Source: Bog-756 sp963756515
Lineage (GTDB): Bacteria; Actinomycetota; Acidimicrobiia; Acidimicrobiales; RAAP-2
Length of the DNA: 64,000 bases
Assembly (NCBI GenBank): GCA_963756515.1
Contig: CAVWNV010000003.1
Coordinates: 248,001-312,000, forward strand
Reading direction: 5' to 3'
Shown here: positions 24,941 to 34,558 of the stretch, in pieces
How positions within the stretch are numbered: position 1 is the stretch's first letter
Layout: every line of letters starts with the position of its first letter
Notes under the pieces: generated by a model
Told to the model about the DNA's origin: nothing
Database searches by the model: none
What the model saw: the letters and a program-made list of their open reading frames with translations, nothing else
Position numbers and translations under genes: made by a program

Positions 24941-26025
24941 CGTGACCCGTCCCGAAAGGTGGCGATGATCTGGGGCAGATCCACCGTCGTCCGGATACCC
25001 GGTCGCGCCTCGCACACCACGGCCACGGCGTTGACGGCCCGGTTGGCCGTGTAGCCCGGGGCGTAGGCGCCCATCTCCTCCAGCGGGAAGTCGAACCGCA
25101 TGTCGATCCGCAGGGGGGCGTCGCCGGCCACGGTGAGGCGCCAGCCGGTCGGACCGAGGTCCCACGCCGGCTCGATGTCAGCGGTGCAGTACCAGTTGGC
25201 CATGAACGTGAGCAGGGGACGGCCGCCCCGCAGGCCCGTCACGCTCATGCGTTGGGCGGCGACGGTGCCCGCCTCCAGCCGTCCGGCCGCGATCTCGGTG
25301 GTCCGACGGGCCACGGCCACCTCGCCGGTGGCCTCCACCGAGTCGAGGGGCAGTCCGATCGTCTCGGCCACCAGCCTGAGCGACGGGCCGAAGCTCTGGG
25401 CCCCGTGGGACCAGCGGCCCGGGTCGAAGATCGCCGGATCGGCGCCGAAGCCCATGAGGTCGAAGAGGAGTTCGGGCGAGTTCCGGCGGGACAGATCGGC
25501 GAACTCCTCGATGACGAGGTTCTCGAGCTCCCGTTGGATCGAGGTCAACACCAGAGGCACCGCCTCGGAGATGAACCCGGGGCTGCTTCCGGTGCTGTGG
25601 ATCGAGGTGCCACCGGCCCGGCAGGCCGCCTCGACCCGCTCCCTCGTGTCGGGGTCCATGCCGTCCGGGTGGTGGAACTCGCCCCGGGTGGTCACGATGT
25701 TGGCCCCCGACTCGAGAAGCCGGCACACGTCGTCGACGTCGCACACCCGGGGCATGTAGAGCACGCAGTCGGCACCGAGCCCGAGGATCTCATCGATGTC
25801 GGTGGTGGCGTGCACCCCGGTGGGACCGAGCCCACAGAGCTCACCGGCGTCGGTGCCGGCCTTGTCCTCCGTGTACACGTACAGCCCCACCAGCGACAGG
25901 TCGGGATGCTCGATCACGTCCCGCAGGGAGCGGGCACCGATGGTGCCGGTGGCCCACTGGACCACGTCGTACGTCCTTCTCCCGTCGGCGCCCGTGCCGA
26001 TCGTCTCCCTCCCGTCCGTGCTCAT
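24937..26025 (-). CDS. DapB-fold NAD(P)H-dependent reductase-like protein
   Basis: A 362-residue protein with the opening VVQWATGTIGARSLRDVIEHPDLSLVGLYVY, the Rossmann start of the dihydrodipicolinate reductase/2,4-diaminopentanoate dehydrogenase-like family that is common in Actinobacteria. STGSSPGFISE and HHPDG are further family segments. The true substrate of this branch is not lysine biosynthesis and is unknown. No ribosome site precedes ATG 26025; a GTG at the VVQW segment has AAGGA upstream and could be the real start. It overlaps the DUF35-Ltp2 gene by four bases. Confidence 0.82.
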   Translation of the reverse strand: MSTDGRETIGTGADGRRTYDVVQWATGTIGARSLRDVIEHPDLSLVGLYVYTEDKAGTDAGELCGLGPTGVHATTDIDEILGLGADCVLYMPRVCDVDDVCRLLESGANIVTTRGEFHHPDGMDPDTRERVEAACRAGGTSIHSTGSSPGFISEAVPLVLTSIQRELENLVIEEFADLSRRNSPELLFDLMGFGADPAIFDPGRWSHGAQSFGPSLRLVAETIGLPLDSVEATGEVAVARRTTEIAAGRLEAGTVAAQRMSVTGLRGGRPLLTFMANWYCTADIEPAWDLGPTGWRLTVAGDAPLRIDMRFDFPLEEMGAYAPGYTANRAVNAVAVVCEARPGIRTTVDLPQIIATFRDGSR

Positions 26026-26217
26026 GGAGGCGGGCTGGTCCCGTCGACCCGCCAGCCATGCGCAGCATCGACCAAGGTCCCGACCGGGCCGAGGGACCTG
26101 ACGCCCTCGGCCCCCGAGCGGCGGTCCGACTCGACGGACTGCATGGCCGTGGCGGGGCGCGGTCCGGCTGCCGTCGTCGCGTCCACCCCACGTATCCGGT
26201 GGAGCGGACCGTGGGCC

Positions 26218-27567
26218 TCAGGCATGCTGGACGGCGGCGGGGCGGGCCAGTCCGAGGGTGTCCCGCAGGGTCTCACCGGTGTACCGGTCACGGAACACCC
26301 CACGGCGTTGGAGTTCGGGCACGACCAGGCGCACGACGTCCTCGTAGGCGCCGGGCGTATGAGTGGCGGCCACCGTGAAGCCGTCGCACGCGTCGGCCTC
26401 GATCCATGCCTCCATCTGATCGGCCACTTCGGCGCCGGTACCCACGAAGCGCGGACCCTGGAGCAGGGTGGCCCGGTGGCCGGCCAGATCGGCCAGGGTC
26501 ACCGTCTCCCCGCCGATGTGCTTCCTCAGGTTCTGGACCAGGCCGCGGATACCCGAGACCGAACCGATGAGCTCGTCGGTGATCGGCGCGTCGAGGGCCA
26601 GCCCGGAGAAGTCGTAGTTCATCAGCTCCGACAGCAACGTGAGCGAAGCCTGGGGATCGACGAGGGAGTGGAGGAACAGATCCTCCCGCTCCAGGGCGTG
26701 GGCGTGGGACTCACCCACCACGGTGTACACCATGGGCAGGATCTTCACCGACTGCGGGTCCCGTCCGGCCGCGGCGATGGCGTCCTTTTGCTCCTTGTAG
26801 TGCGTCCGGGCCACCTCGAGGCCGGGGTCGCCGGTGAAGATGAGTTCGGCCCAGCGGGCGGCGAAGTCCCGGCCGCGCCCCGACGAGCCGGCTTGGAGCA
26901 GTACCGGACGGCCCTGGGGGGACCTCGGGACCGTAAGCGGCCCCCGGGCGCTGAACCACTCGCCCTCGTAGTCGAGCTCGTGGACCTTGTCGGGATCGGC
27001 GAAGGTGCCACTGGCCCGGTCGAGCACCAGGGCGTCGTCCTCCCAGGTGTCCCACAACCCCGTCGCCACCTCGAGGAACTCGTCGGCCCGGTCGTAGCGG
27101 GCATCGTGATCGAGGTGTTCCTTCAGGCCGTAGTTCTGCGCCTCACTGTCGTTGACCGACGTGACGATGTTCCACGCCGCCCGCCCCCCGGACAGGTGGT
27201 CGAGGGTGGCGAATGTCCGGGCCACGTGGAAGGGCGAGTAGTAGGTGGTCGAGTAGGTCGCCCCGAGACCGATCCGCTCGGTGGCACCGGCCACGATGCC
27301 GAGCACGATGCTGAGGTCCAACTTGACCGGCCGGGCCCCCAGACGCACGGCATCGGCGACGGACCCGCCGTAGATCCCGGGCATGGCCAGGCGGTCGTCG
27401 AAGAACATCATGTCGAAGCAGCCCTCTTCGAGGGTCCGACCCAGCTTGGCGTAGTAGCTGGCTTTGAGGAATCCGTGCTCGGTGGCCGGATGGCGCCACG
27501 ATCCCGCGTACACGGTCGTACTCCCGGCCTGCATGAAGCCCACCAGGGACATCTGCCGCTTTGCCAT
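26218..27567 (-). CDS. NtaA/SnaA/DszA-family flavin-dependent monooxygenase
   Basis: A 449-residue luciferase-fold monooxygenase using reduced FMN. It shows the family start MSLVGFMQAGSTTVYAGSWRHP, FDMMFFDDRLAMP, ATFATLDHLSGGRAAWNIVTSVNDSEAQNYG and VLLQAGSSGRGRDFAARWAE. Relatives cleave nitrilotriacetate, EDTA or sulfones. The ATG at 27567 is chosen; GAGGAG lies 13 bases upstream, a rather long gap. It needs a flavin reductase, and none is seen nearby. It sits between an amidohydrolase and the DapB-fold gene on the same strand. Confidence 0.9.
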   Translation of the reverse strand: MAKRQMSLVGFMQAGSTTVYAGSWRHPATEHGFLKASYYAKLGRTLEEGCFDMMFFDDRLAMPGIYGGSVADAVRLGARPVKLDLSIVLGIVAGATERIGLGATYSTTYYSPFHVARTFATLDHLSGGRAAWNIVTSVNDSEAQNYGLKEHLDHDARYDRADEFLEVATGLWDTWEDDALVLDRASGTFADPDKVHELDYEGEWFSARGPLTVPRSPQGRPVLLQAGSSGRGRDFAARWAELIFTGDPGLEVARTHYKEQKDAIAAAGRDPQSVKILPMVYTVVGESHAHALEREDLFLHSLVDPQASLTLLSELMNYDFSGLALDAPITDELIGSVSGIRGLVQNLRKHIGGETVTLADLAGHRATLLQGPRFVGTGAEVADQMEAWIEADACDGFTVAATHTPGAYEDVVRLVVPELQRRGVFRDRYTGETLRDTLGLARPAAVQHA

Positions 27568-27695
27568 GGTTGCTGCCACGCTCCTCTTCACCGCAGGGTT
27601 GCCGCGGCTCCTGATCTACCTGCGCCAAGCTGCTCGGGTGGTCCCGGGCAGCTACCTCGGGCCCTGCGACGACCGGGTCGACCGGTCGGATCGGC

Positions 27696-28994
27696 TCATC
27701 CCGCCGCGGCCACGGCCCGCCGGGCCCGGACGCGGTAGCCCTCCAGCTTCTCGTCGGCGGTGCGGACCCGGGTGCTCCGCGACATGGTCGACACGTCGTG
27801 GCCCGCGGCCCGGCGGCGCAGTGCACCCACGGTGGCGTCCTCTTTGGCCATGCGGGCGAAGGGGTCGAACGAGTACCACCGCATGGCGTTCTCGTGGGTC
27901 ATCTTCTTGATATCGCCCTCGGGGACGGCGTTCTTCGAGAACTCGGTCTCCAGCTCCTCGGGGGCATCCGGCCACATGGAGTCACTGTGCGGGTAGTCGG
28001 CCTCCCAGGCGATGTTGTCGATGCCGATGGCGTCACGCAGCTGGATACCCACGGGATCACTGATGAAGCAGGTCAGGAAGTGCTCACGGAAGACCTCGCT
28101 GGGGAGGCGGCCACCGAAGTCCTGGAGCGTCCAGGCATGGTGCATCTCGAAGGTGCGGTCCACCCGCGACAGGAAGTACGGCACCCATCCGGTGCCGCCC
28201 TCGGACAGGGCCACCCGCAGGTCAGGAAAGTTCTTGAGCACCCGGGACCACAGCAGGTCGGCCGCCGCCGACTGGATGTTCATGGGCTGCAGCGTGATCA
28301 TCACGTCCGGCGGGGAGTCCACGGCCGGGATGGAGAGCCGGCCCGACGATCCGAGATGGATGGACAGCACCGTGCCCGTGTCGCAGCAGGCCTTCCACAC
28401 CGGGTCCCAGTAGTCGTCGTGGAAACTCGGGTAACCGAGGGCGGCGGGGTTCTCCGTGAAGCTGAGCGAGTGGCACCCCTTGGCCGCGTTCCGACGGATC
28501 TCTTCGGCGGTGAGCTCGGCATCCCAGATCACCGGGACGGCCATGGGGATGAACCGCTCGGGGTACGCACCACACCACTCGTCGATGTGCCAGTCGTTGT
28601 AGGCGCGCACCAGCGCCAGGGAGAGGTCGGCGTCGTCACTGGCGAAGACGCGGGCGGTGAAGGTCGGGAAGGAGGGGAAGTTCATGGAGGCCAGCACGCC
28701 GCCGGCGTCCATGTCCTTCACCCGCTCGTTGACGTCGTAGCAGCCGGGCCGGACCTCGTCGAGGCTCTGGGGCTCGAGGCCGTACTCCTCCTTGGGCCGA
28801 CCGGCCACGGCGTTGAGGGCGGCGGTCTCCATGACCACCTGGCCGAAGGTCCAGACATCGGACCCCTCGGCGTTGCGGGTGAGCTTGGGTGCCCGATCCT
28901 GGTACTTGGCATCGAGGTGACCGACGAAGAGATCGGGCGGCTCGATCACGTGGTCGTCGACACTGATCAGGATGAGGTCATCAACCTCGCTCAT
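27696..28994 (-). CDS. Amidohydrolase-2 family protein
   Basis: A 432-residue TIM-barrel metal-dependent hydrolase or decarboxylase. SVDDHVIEPPDLF at residues 11-23 holds the DxH and Glu metal ligands, and IAWEADYPHSDSMWPDA holds the late catalytic Asp. Members include 2-amino-3-carboxymuconate semialdehyde decarboxylase relatives and many uncharacterised actinobacterial proteins. GGAGGAAA lies before the ATG. The 295 bases upstream, to the ABC substrate-binding gene, hold the promoter and no other gene I can support. Confidence 0.87.
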   Translation of the reverse strand: MSEVDDLILISVDDHVIEPPDLFVGHLDAKYQDRAPKLTRNAEGSDVWTFGQVVMETAALNAVAGRPKEEYGLEPQSLDEVRPGCYDVNERVKDMDAGGVLASMNFPSFPTFTARVFASDDADLSLALVRAYNDWHIDEWCGAYPERFIPMAVPVIWDAELTAEEIRRNAAKGCHSLSFTENPAALGYPSFHDDYWDPVWKACCDTGTVLSIHLGSSGRLSIPAVDSPPDVMITLQPMNIQSAAADLLWSRVLKNFPDLRVALSEGGTGWVPYFLSRVDRTFEMHHAWTLQDFGGRLPSEVFREHFLTCFISDPVGIQLRDAIGIDNIAWEADYPHSDSMWPDAPEELETEFSKNAVPEGDIKKMTHENAMRWYSFDPFARMAKEDATVGALRRRAAGHDVSTMSRSTRVRTADEKLEGYRVRARRAVAAAG

Positions 28995-29289
28995 GGGCTT
29001 TCCTCCCGAGAATGCTGTTCTTCAAACTCCGTAACGATGCTATCGCAAGGCCGTGAATCCGGCGACCTCCCCGACCCGGAGTGCCTCGCCGGCGCGCTCA
29101 CCCGTTTGTGGGGCGTTCACCCCGGCCCGGAGGGCGGCATCGTCGGGTCGCGCCACGCGCGCTGCCGTGGGAGCCCGGGTGGTCTGCGGCCGCTCGACCG
29201 GAGGCGTGATCCGACCGGGCCCGTGGCCACGGTGAACACCCCTGACACTGGAGGTCGGACCCGGTCACCACCGAGTGGCGCGGACCTCG

Positions 29290-30597
29290 TTACGTGGAGC
29301 TCGCCGTAGCCGTGCCCGGGATGTCGCTCCCACAGATCGGCTGCGGCGAGACCGGCGTGAACCCGTCGGTCTCCGCCTTCATGATCCATGTGCAGTCCGG
29401 TGTGTCGTGTCCGAAGACGGTCGAGTAGTTGATCGGCTTGGGCAACAGGCCGTTGGCGTTGTACGACTTGAGTCCCCGGAGGTCCTTGATGACCGCGGCG
29501 CGGGTCGGGTTCGGCCCTGCCATCTCCAGGCCCTTGATCATGAGGTCGGCCCCGGCCCACGACTCGTACTGCGAGAAGGTCGGGAACTGGCTCTTGGAGA
29601 AGTGCTGGTACTTCTGCAGTGCCGCCGCCATCTGCTTGGTGGCCGTGTTGGGGAGTGAGAACGGCCGGAACAGAGAGAGGAAGTAGTCGCCCTGGAGGGT
29701 CTTCCACACCGTCGAGTGGATCACGTTGGGTTCGTAGCCGGTGGCGAACAGCACCGCCTTGAGCTTGACCCCGGCCTGCTTGAGCGAGGTGGCCAGGGCG
29801 TAGTTGGAGTCGTTGTCGAGGGCGGGGACCATGGCATTGATGTTCTTCTGCTTGGCCACCAGCGCGGTGCTGGTGAAGTCCACGCTGCCGAACGGGACGG
29901 TGGTGTCCAACACCCCGACCTTGCCACCGGCGTGCTTGAAGGCGTCCGCCGTCTGGATGGCGGCTCGGCTGGATGAGGGCGAGATGCTGTATCCGTAGGC
30001 GCCGAGGTTCGTCCCGCCGTGCGCCTTGATGAAGTTGCCCAGGAGCGTGTTGACCGGGTACTTCGGATTCACGCTCCCCTCGTCCGACGCGAACATGTTG
30101 GTGTTCGGCTGTTCGCCCCACTCCGGTCCGTCGTCATAGGAACCCGTTACCGGAACGCCGGCCTCCTGGGCGTACTTGTTGGCGAAGTACATGATGGGGC
30201 TCTGGGAAACGATCCCGAACGCCTTCGAGTCGGCGCTCTGCACCGCGGTGACGACTAAGGACGGATTCGTCTGGTCGTCGATGACCAGCGGAACGAGCAT
30301 GTGACCGTTCACCCCGCCGAAGGCGTTCTGCAGGGCGATCCGGGCCTCGAAACCGGCCGGGGAGGACCCGTCCTGGGATGCAGCCGTTCCGGTCAGCGAG
30401 CTGATGTAGGCGATGGTGATGGGGGCCGGGGCCGCCGACGCCGTCGTGGCCGTGGCCGCGATCACCACGAGTGGCAGTGTGGCCGCCACCGCCAGCAGGA
30501 CGGTGCCCATCGAACGGATCACGGGCCTGGTTCGTCCACGGTGGGCACGTACTGGTCGGGTACCGGAGTGATTGGCCGCCGTTCTCATCATTCTCAC
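29290..30597 (-). CDS. ABC transporter substrate-binding protein (branched-chain amino acid/amide type)
   Basis: A 435-residue exported periplasmic-type binding protein (Peripla_BP_6 fold). A long positively charged start (RTRPVIRS) leads to the hydrophobic segment MGTVLLAVAATLPLVVIAA and a likely cleavage after ATTASAA. The mature protein begins near APITIAYISSLTG, the family hallmark. GTG 30597 has AGGA eight bases upstream; ATG 30591 is an alternative. No lipobox Cys is present, so the protein is secreted or held by its signal anchor. It is the last gene of the transporter operon. HAAT-family binders also take aromatic acids and short carboxylates; the ligand is unknown. Confidence 0.9.
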   Translation of the reverse strand: MRMMRTAANHSGTRPVRAHRGRTRPVIRSMGTVLLAVAATLPLVVIAATATTASAAPAPITIAYISSLTGTAASQDGSSPAGFEARIALQNAFGGVNGHMLVPLVIDDQTNPSLVVTAVQSADSKAFGIVSQSPIMYFANKYAQEAGVPVTGSYDDGPEWGEQPNTNMFASDEGSVNPKYPVNTLLGNFIKAHGGTNLGAYGYSISPSSSRAAIQTADAFKHAGGKVGVLDTTVPFGSVDFTSTALVAKQKNINAMVPALDNDSNYALATSLKQAGVKLKAVLFATGYEPNVIHSTVWKTLQGDYFLSLFRPFSLPNTATKQMAAALQKYQHFSKSQFPTFSQYESWAGADLMIKGLEMAGPNPTRAAVIKDLRGLKSYNANGLLPKPINYSTVFGHDTPDCTWIMKAETDGFTPVSPQPICGSDIPGTATASST

Positions 30598-30670
30598 TGC
30601 AGGGTTCCTCTCTTCGGGCCGGTCCACCTGCCCCGTCGCGATGCGGACGGAGCAAGGGGCGAGCGGATTG

Positions 30671-31420
30671 TCACTGTAATTGACCGACCTCGACAGTTGG
30701 CGTCGCGGTCTCACTTTCTCCCAGATAGCGATCCAGGACTTCCTGGCCTGCCTCGGAGGCGGGCCCGGACCATCCCACGCGGCCGCGGCTCAGGATCACG
30801 CAGCTGTCGGCCATGGACAGGGCGCGGTGCACGAACTGTTCGCTCACCACGATGGTGATCCCCGATCGGCGCGCTTCCTCCAGACTCTGGAACACCGACT
30901 CCGTGACGAAGGGTGCCAGACCGAGCGAGAGCTCGTCGGCGATGACCAGCTTCGGGCTGACGGCCAAGGCCCGGGCCAGGGCCAGCATCTGCTGTTCGCC
31001 CCCGGAAAGGCTCCCGGCCCGTTGCGAACTGCGCACGCCGAGGACGGGGAACTTCTCGATGGCCCGTTCAATGGCCGGGGCGCGTTCGTGACGCGGTTCT
31101 TGTGCCACTGCCATCCGCAGGTTCTCGGTCACGGAAAGGCCGGGGAAGATGCCGCGGCCCTCCGGGATGTAGGTCAGGCCCAAGCGGCGCACCTGATGGG
31201 CCGACATCCCCGTGATGTCCCGACCGTCGAACCAGATGCGGCCGGCCGACGGCGGCACCAGACCGGAGACGGTCCGGGCCAGCGTGCTCTTGCCGGCTCC
31301 GTTCGGCCCCAGCACGGCCAGCACCGTGCCCGGGACGACATCGATGGACACCCCGAACAAGGCCTGGGAGGGCCCGTAGCGGACATCGACCCCCTGCACG
31401 CTGAGGAGGGGTTCGGTCAC
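30671..31420 (-). CDS. ABC transporter ATP-binding protein (LivF type)
   Basis: A 249-residue ATPase. Walker A LGPNGAGKST is at residues 37-46, the signature LSGGEQQ at 138-144 and Walker B ending ADE at 161-163. IPEGRGIFPGLSVTENL is the LivF-specific stretch. The GTG start overlaps the LivG-like gene stop as GTGA. It powers import together with the LivG-like ATPase and the fused permease. Confidence 0.94.
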   Translation of the reverse strand: MTEPLLSVQGVDVRYGPSQALFGVSIDVVPGTVLAVLGPNGAGKSTLARTVSGLVPPSAGRIWFDGRDITGMSAHQVRRLGLTYIPEGRGIFPGLSVTENLRMAVAQEPRHERAPAIERAIEKFPVLGVRSSQRAGSLSGGEQQMLALARALAVSPKLVIADELSLGLAPFVTESVFQSLEEARRSGITIVVSEQFVHRALSMADSCVILSRGRVGWSGPASEAGQEVLDRYLGESETATPTVEVGQLQ

Positions 31421-32313
31421 GGTCGGTCCCCGGGCCGCGGCACGTTGGGCTCCTGGCCCGACCCGGCATGGGCTGTCGACCGTCCGGCCGGCTCACCGTC
31501 TCCCAGGTACGCAGCCCGCACCCCCGGATCGTTGCGGATCTCCTCGGGATTCCCGACCGCGATCCGTTCGCCGAAATCGAGGACGACCACCAGATCCGAG
31601 AGGGCCAGGACCGCGGCGACATCGTGCTCGACGATGACGAGCGAGAGATCGTGTTCGTCCTGCGCCACGATCCGACGGAACACCGACAAGAGATTCTCCG
31701 AGCCCTGGAGGTCGAGGCCGGAGAGGGGCTCGTCCAGAAGCAGGACGTGGGGGTTGCTGGCCAGGGCCCGGCCCACCTCGACCAGACGGGTCACGCCCAA
31801 GGGCAGCGCCGCCACCGGGGCCTTGGCCACCCGGGTCAGTCTCAGGAGCTCGAGGAGTCCGTCCACCCGCTCGTCCTCGGCCTTCGACGGCGGCAGGAGC
31901 GAGCGGGGATCGAACATGTCCCGCCACAGTCGCCTCGGAGCGACGCGGGCCCGGTGGGCCAGCACGAGGTGCTCGCGCACGGTCAGTCCCATGAACAGCT
32001 CGGGCTGCTGGAACGTCCGGGCCAACCCCCGGGCCGCCCGTGATCGGATCGAGGCGTTGGTCACGTCCTGTCCTCGCAGCCAGACCTTCCCGTGGTTGGG
32101 CCGCAGCAACCCGGACAGAACGGCCAACAAGGTCGACTTTCCCGCTCCGTTCGGTCCGACCAGACCCACGATGCTTCGGGGCGCGACCCCGATGGTGACC
32201 CCGGAGAGCGCTTTGAGCCCCCCGAAGTTCACCGAGATATCGCTGGCGGCCAACGAGAGTCCGCCGATACCGGCGCTGCCGGCGGAGCCGGCCGGGTCGG
32301 TCGACGCCCCCAT
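31417..32313 (-). CDS. ABC transporter ATP-binding protein (LivG type)
   Basis: A 298-residue ATPase. A Gly/Ala/Ser-rich tail precedes Walker A (VGPNGAGKST, residues 52-61). ARTFQQPELFMGLTVREHL is LivG-like, and the signature is degenerate (LPLGVTRLVEVGRAL), as is usual in this subgroup. Walker B is LLLDEP. The ATG overlaps the permease stop by one base (TGATG). The C-terminal end carries a Pro/Gly-rich extension. Confidence 0.93.
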   Translation of the reverse strand: MGASTDPAGSAGSAGIGGLSLAASDISVNFGGLKALSGVTIGVAPRSIVGLVGPNGAGKSTLLAVLSGLLRPNHGKVWLRGQDVTNASIRSRAARGLARTFQQPELFMGLTVREHLVLAHRARVAPRRLWRDMFDPRSLLPPSKAEDERVDGLLELLRLTRVAKAPVAALPLGVTRLVEVGRALASNPHVLLLDEPLSGLDLQGSENLLSVFRRIVAQDEHDLSLVIVEHDVAAVLALSDLVVVLDFGERIAVGNPEEIRNDPGVRAAYLGDGEPAGRSTAHAGSGQEPNVPRPGDRP

Positions 32314-34337
32314 CAGGAGACCTGCTCCACGATCAGGGGTGCCGACTCCACCGACGGCACCACCGGGGATCCGGTCTGAAGGTTGTCGATGAATTGCGAG
32401 TCCCCGAGGCGGTTCGGCGCCATGCGCAACATCAGCCGCCGCAACCGTCGGGCCTGTTCGGCGAGCACGCCGTCGGGGTACCTGGCCACCGAGACGGCGC
32501 CGAGACCGAAGAGCACCGGCATCAGGTTGGCCGTCCAACTCGGTAGGTACGCCTGCAGGAGCGCCGGCAGCATCACCAGGGCCAGGCCGGCGATGAGGGC
32601 GGCCGCATTCGACCGGATGCCTATGGTCACCAGCACCGCCAGCCATACGATGCCGGCGAACGTGGCGAACTCGCTGGGTTGGAAGGTCGTCTGGGCCAGA
32701 GCAAGCAGCCCTCCCCCGATGCCGGCGATCAGCGCAGCCACCGCGCCGGCGATGACCTTCATCTGCACCACGCTGATACCTGACGTCCTGGCACCGGCCT
32801 CGCTCCAGCGGGCCGCGTTGAGAGCGAGCCCAGTGGTCGAACCTCGAAGGTTGACGATGAACAGGGCCACGAGGACGAAGACCACCAGACACAGATAGGA
32901 GAAGGCCGTGTCGGACGATGCGAAGCCGGGCCGGTTGAGATTCAGCCCGAGCCCCTGGTTCACGAAGCTCGGCAGGGTGAAGACGAGGTTCTCGATCAGG
33001 AGTCCGAAGGTCAGCGTCACCAGGGCGACGTACAGGTCGCCGAGCCGGATGCTGAGGAACCCGACGACGGCTCCCATGATGCCGGCGACCAGGCCTCCGA
33101 CCACCACGCCGGCCAGGACCGGCCACCCGTAGTGGTTGGCCAACTGGGCCGCGGTCAGTGCCCCGACGCCGGCGAAGGTGATCTGGCACAACCAGAGCAT
33201 CCCGCCCTCGCCCGTCACCAGGGTCCACGACAGGAAGATGACACCGTAGGCAAAGGCCTGGGCCACCAACCCGACCCAGTATCCACTCAGGATCATCGGC
33301 AGGGCCCCGGCGAGAACGACCAGCATCACCGGACCCGCATATCGTCCGACGGAATTGAGCGAGGCGGACTCGACCACGCTGCTGGTCGATCCGGCCAGTC
33401 TGCTCTCACCCTGGGGCGCGATGGCACGGTCGAGCGCGCCACCCCACCCTTCCTTCTCCCCCACGCTCCCCCGACGGATCAGGTTGTAGATCAGCACCAA
33501 CGCGATGACGATGAACGGAACGGCATCGATGATCTCGCTCGTCCAGGCGCTGGCGGGCGGAAGGTAGCGCTGGATGAGCGACGTGGCGATACCCATCAGG
33601 AGCGCTACTCCGACCGCGATCGGAAGGTTGCGGAGCCTGGCCGCTATCACCGCCGCGAAGGTGGCGGCGATGAGCAACGTGTAGTTGGCGGCGTCGAGCC
33701 CGATGATGGGAGCTGCCAGCACTCCGGCCAGGCCGGCCAGGAAGATACTGACCGCCCACACACCGATCGACACCGCCGTCGGGTTCGTGCCGGACAGGTC
33801 CGTCATAGCCGGTGAGTCGACCATGGCCCGCACCTTGAGACCGATGTCGGTGAAGCGCAGGACGAGGGCCCCGACGGCCACGGTCAGGATCACACAGACA
33901 TACACGATGACCTGGTCGAGGGTGACCGGGACCCCGAGGAAGTGGTAGACGCTGACCGGCTCGGGGGCCAGACCGGGTGCCTGCTGGATGGCCCCGTCGC
34001 CGAAGATCAGCGTGGCCAGGGCGGGGATGGCCACGGAGAGGCCGATCGTCGCCACCACCTTGATGAGGGGCGAGGAGAGGCGCAGGTGCCGGAAGAGGAG
34101 TGCGTACAGCACCACCCCGAGCGCCGGGGACGCGATCCCGATGGCGACGATGGCGGCCGGCAGTATGGCCCAACCCTCCTGGGTGTGGAGGTAGTAGTAG
34201 AAGCGGGCAATGAAGAACGCCAATGACCCGAAGGCGAAGTTGAGGATGCCCGAGGATGTGTAGGTGATGACCAGGCCGGCGGACGCGATCGCATAGATGC
34301 CCCCGAGCACGAGCCCAGCGATCACGAACTGAAGCAA
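32313..34337 (-). CDS. Fused LivH-LivM ABC transporter permease
   Basis: A 674-residue membrane protein joining both permeases of the branched-chain amino acid/amide importer. Residues about 1-290 are LivH-like (GLVLGGIYAIASAGLVITYTSSGILNFAFG), followed by a charged linker (about 290-325) and a LivM-like half (ALPMILSGYW, TGEGGMLWLCQ, SIRLGDLYVALVTLTFGLL). Roughly eight hydrophobic segments are visible in each half. Fusion fixes a 1:1 ratio and is known in some Actinobacteria. It is the first gene of the liv-type operon; upstream lie two 40-base repeats likely to control it. Confidence 0.92.
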   Translation of the reverse strand: MLQFVIAGLVLGGIYAIASAGLVITYTSSGILNFAFGSLAFFIARFYYYLHTQEGWAILPAAIVAIGIASPALGVVLYALLFRHLRLSSPLIKVVATIGLSVAIPALATLIFGDGAIQQAPGLAPEPVSVYHFLGVPVTLDQVIVYVCVILTVAVGALVLRFTDIGLKVRAMVDSPAMTDLSGTNPTAVSIGVWAVSIFLAGLAGVLAAPIIGLDAANYTLLIAATFAAVIAARLRNLPIAVGVALLMGIATSLIQRYLPPASAWTSEIIDAVPFIVIALVLIYNLIRRGSVGEKEGWGGALDRAIAPQGESRLAGSTSSVVESASLNSVGRYAGPVMLVVLAGALPMILSGYWVGLVAQAFAYGVIFLSWTLVTGEGGMLWLCQITFAGVGALTAAQLANHYGWPVLAGVVVGGLVAGIMGAVVGFLSIRLGDLYVALVTLTFGLLIENLVFTLPSFVNQGLGLNLNRPGFASSDTAFSYLCLVVFVLVALFIVNLRGSTTGLALNAARWSEAGARTSGISVVQMKVIAGAVAALIAGIGGGLLALAQTTFQPSEFATFAGIVWLAVLVTIGIRSNAAALIAGLALVMLPALLQAYLPSWTANLMPVLFGLGAVSVARYPDGVLAEQARRLRRLMLRMAPNRLGDSQFIDNLQTGSPVVPSVESAPLIVEQVS

Positions 34338-34495
34338 TGCGGTCCCCCTTTCTTGCCAACCGGATCCCCGCCATCGGCAGCGGGATCCGGTTCATCCCAT
34401 CAGTGTCGCCGCCCCGATCCCCTGGTCGGGGTGCCGGTACGCCAGCCCTCTTCCTGTGGTGGGAGCCCTCGAACGCACTTCCCCTCTGCCCTCAT

Positions 34496-34535
34496 CGAAC
34501 ACGGTATATCAAAAGGGGAGACGTCGCTTGCTCAT
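34496..34535. repeat. 40-bp upstream element, copy 1
   Basis: Shares CACGRTATATCA, a 13-base spacer and CGCTTGC(C)TCAT with the copy at 34559-34600; the copies start 63 bases apart. Read on the minus strand it gives GCAAGCG, the spacer, then TGATATACCGTG upstream of the permease start. It may be one of two promoters or operators. The rest of the 355-base gap (34338-34692) has no supported gene. Confidence 0.65.
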
Positions 34536-34558
34536 CGGGGAACGTCCTTCTGCCATTA

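Noticed and set aside
24937..26025. Lysine-biosynthesis dihydrodipicolinate reductase
   Set aside because: It shares only the Rossmann opening with DapB, is about 100 residues longer than usual, and lies in a catabolic setting.
26030..26053. GGCGGG/CCCGCC inverted repeat upstream of the DapB-fold gene
   Set aside because: Six-base GC-only arms with a 13-base gap are not distinctive here; alternative pairings of the same bases exist.
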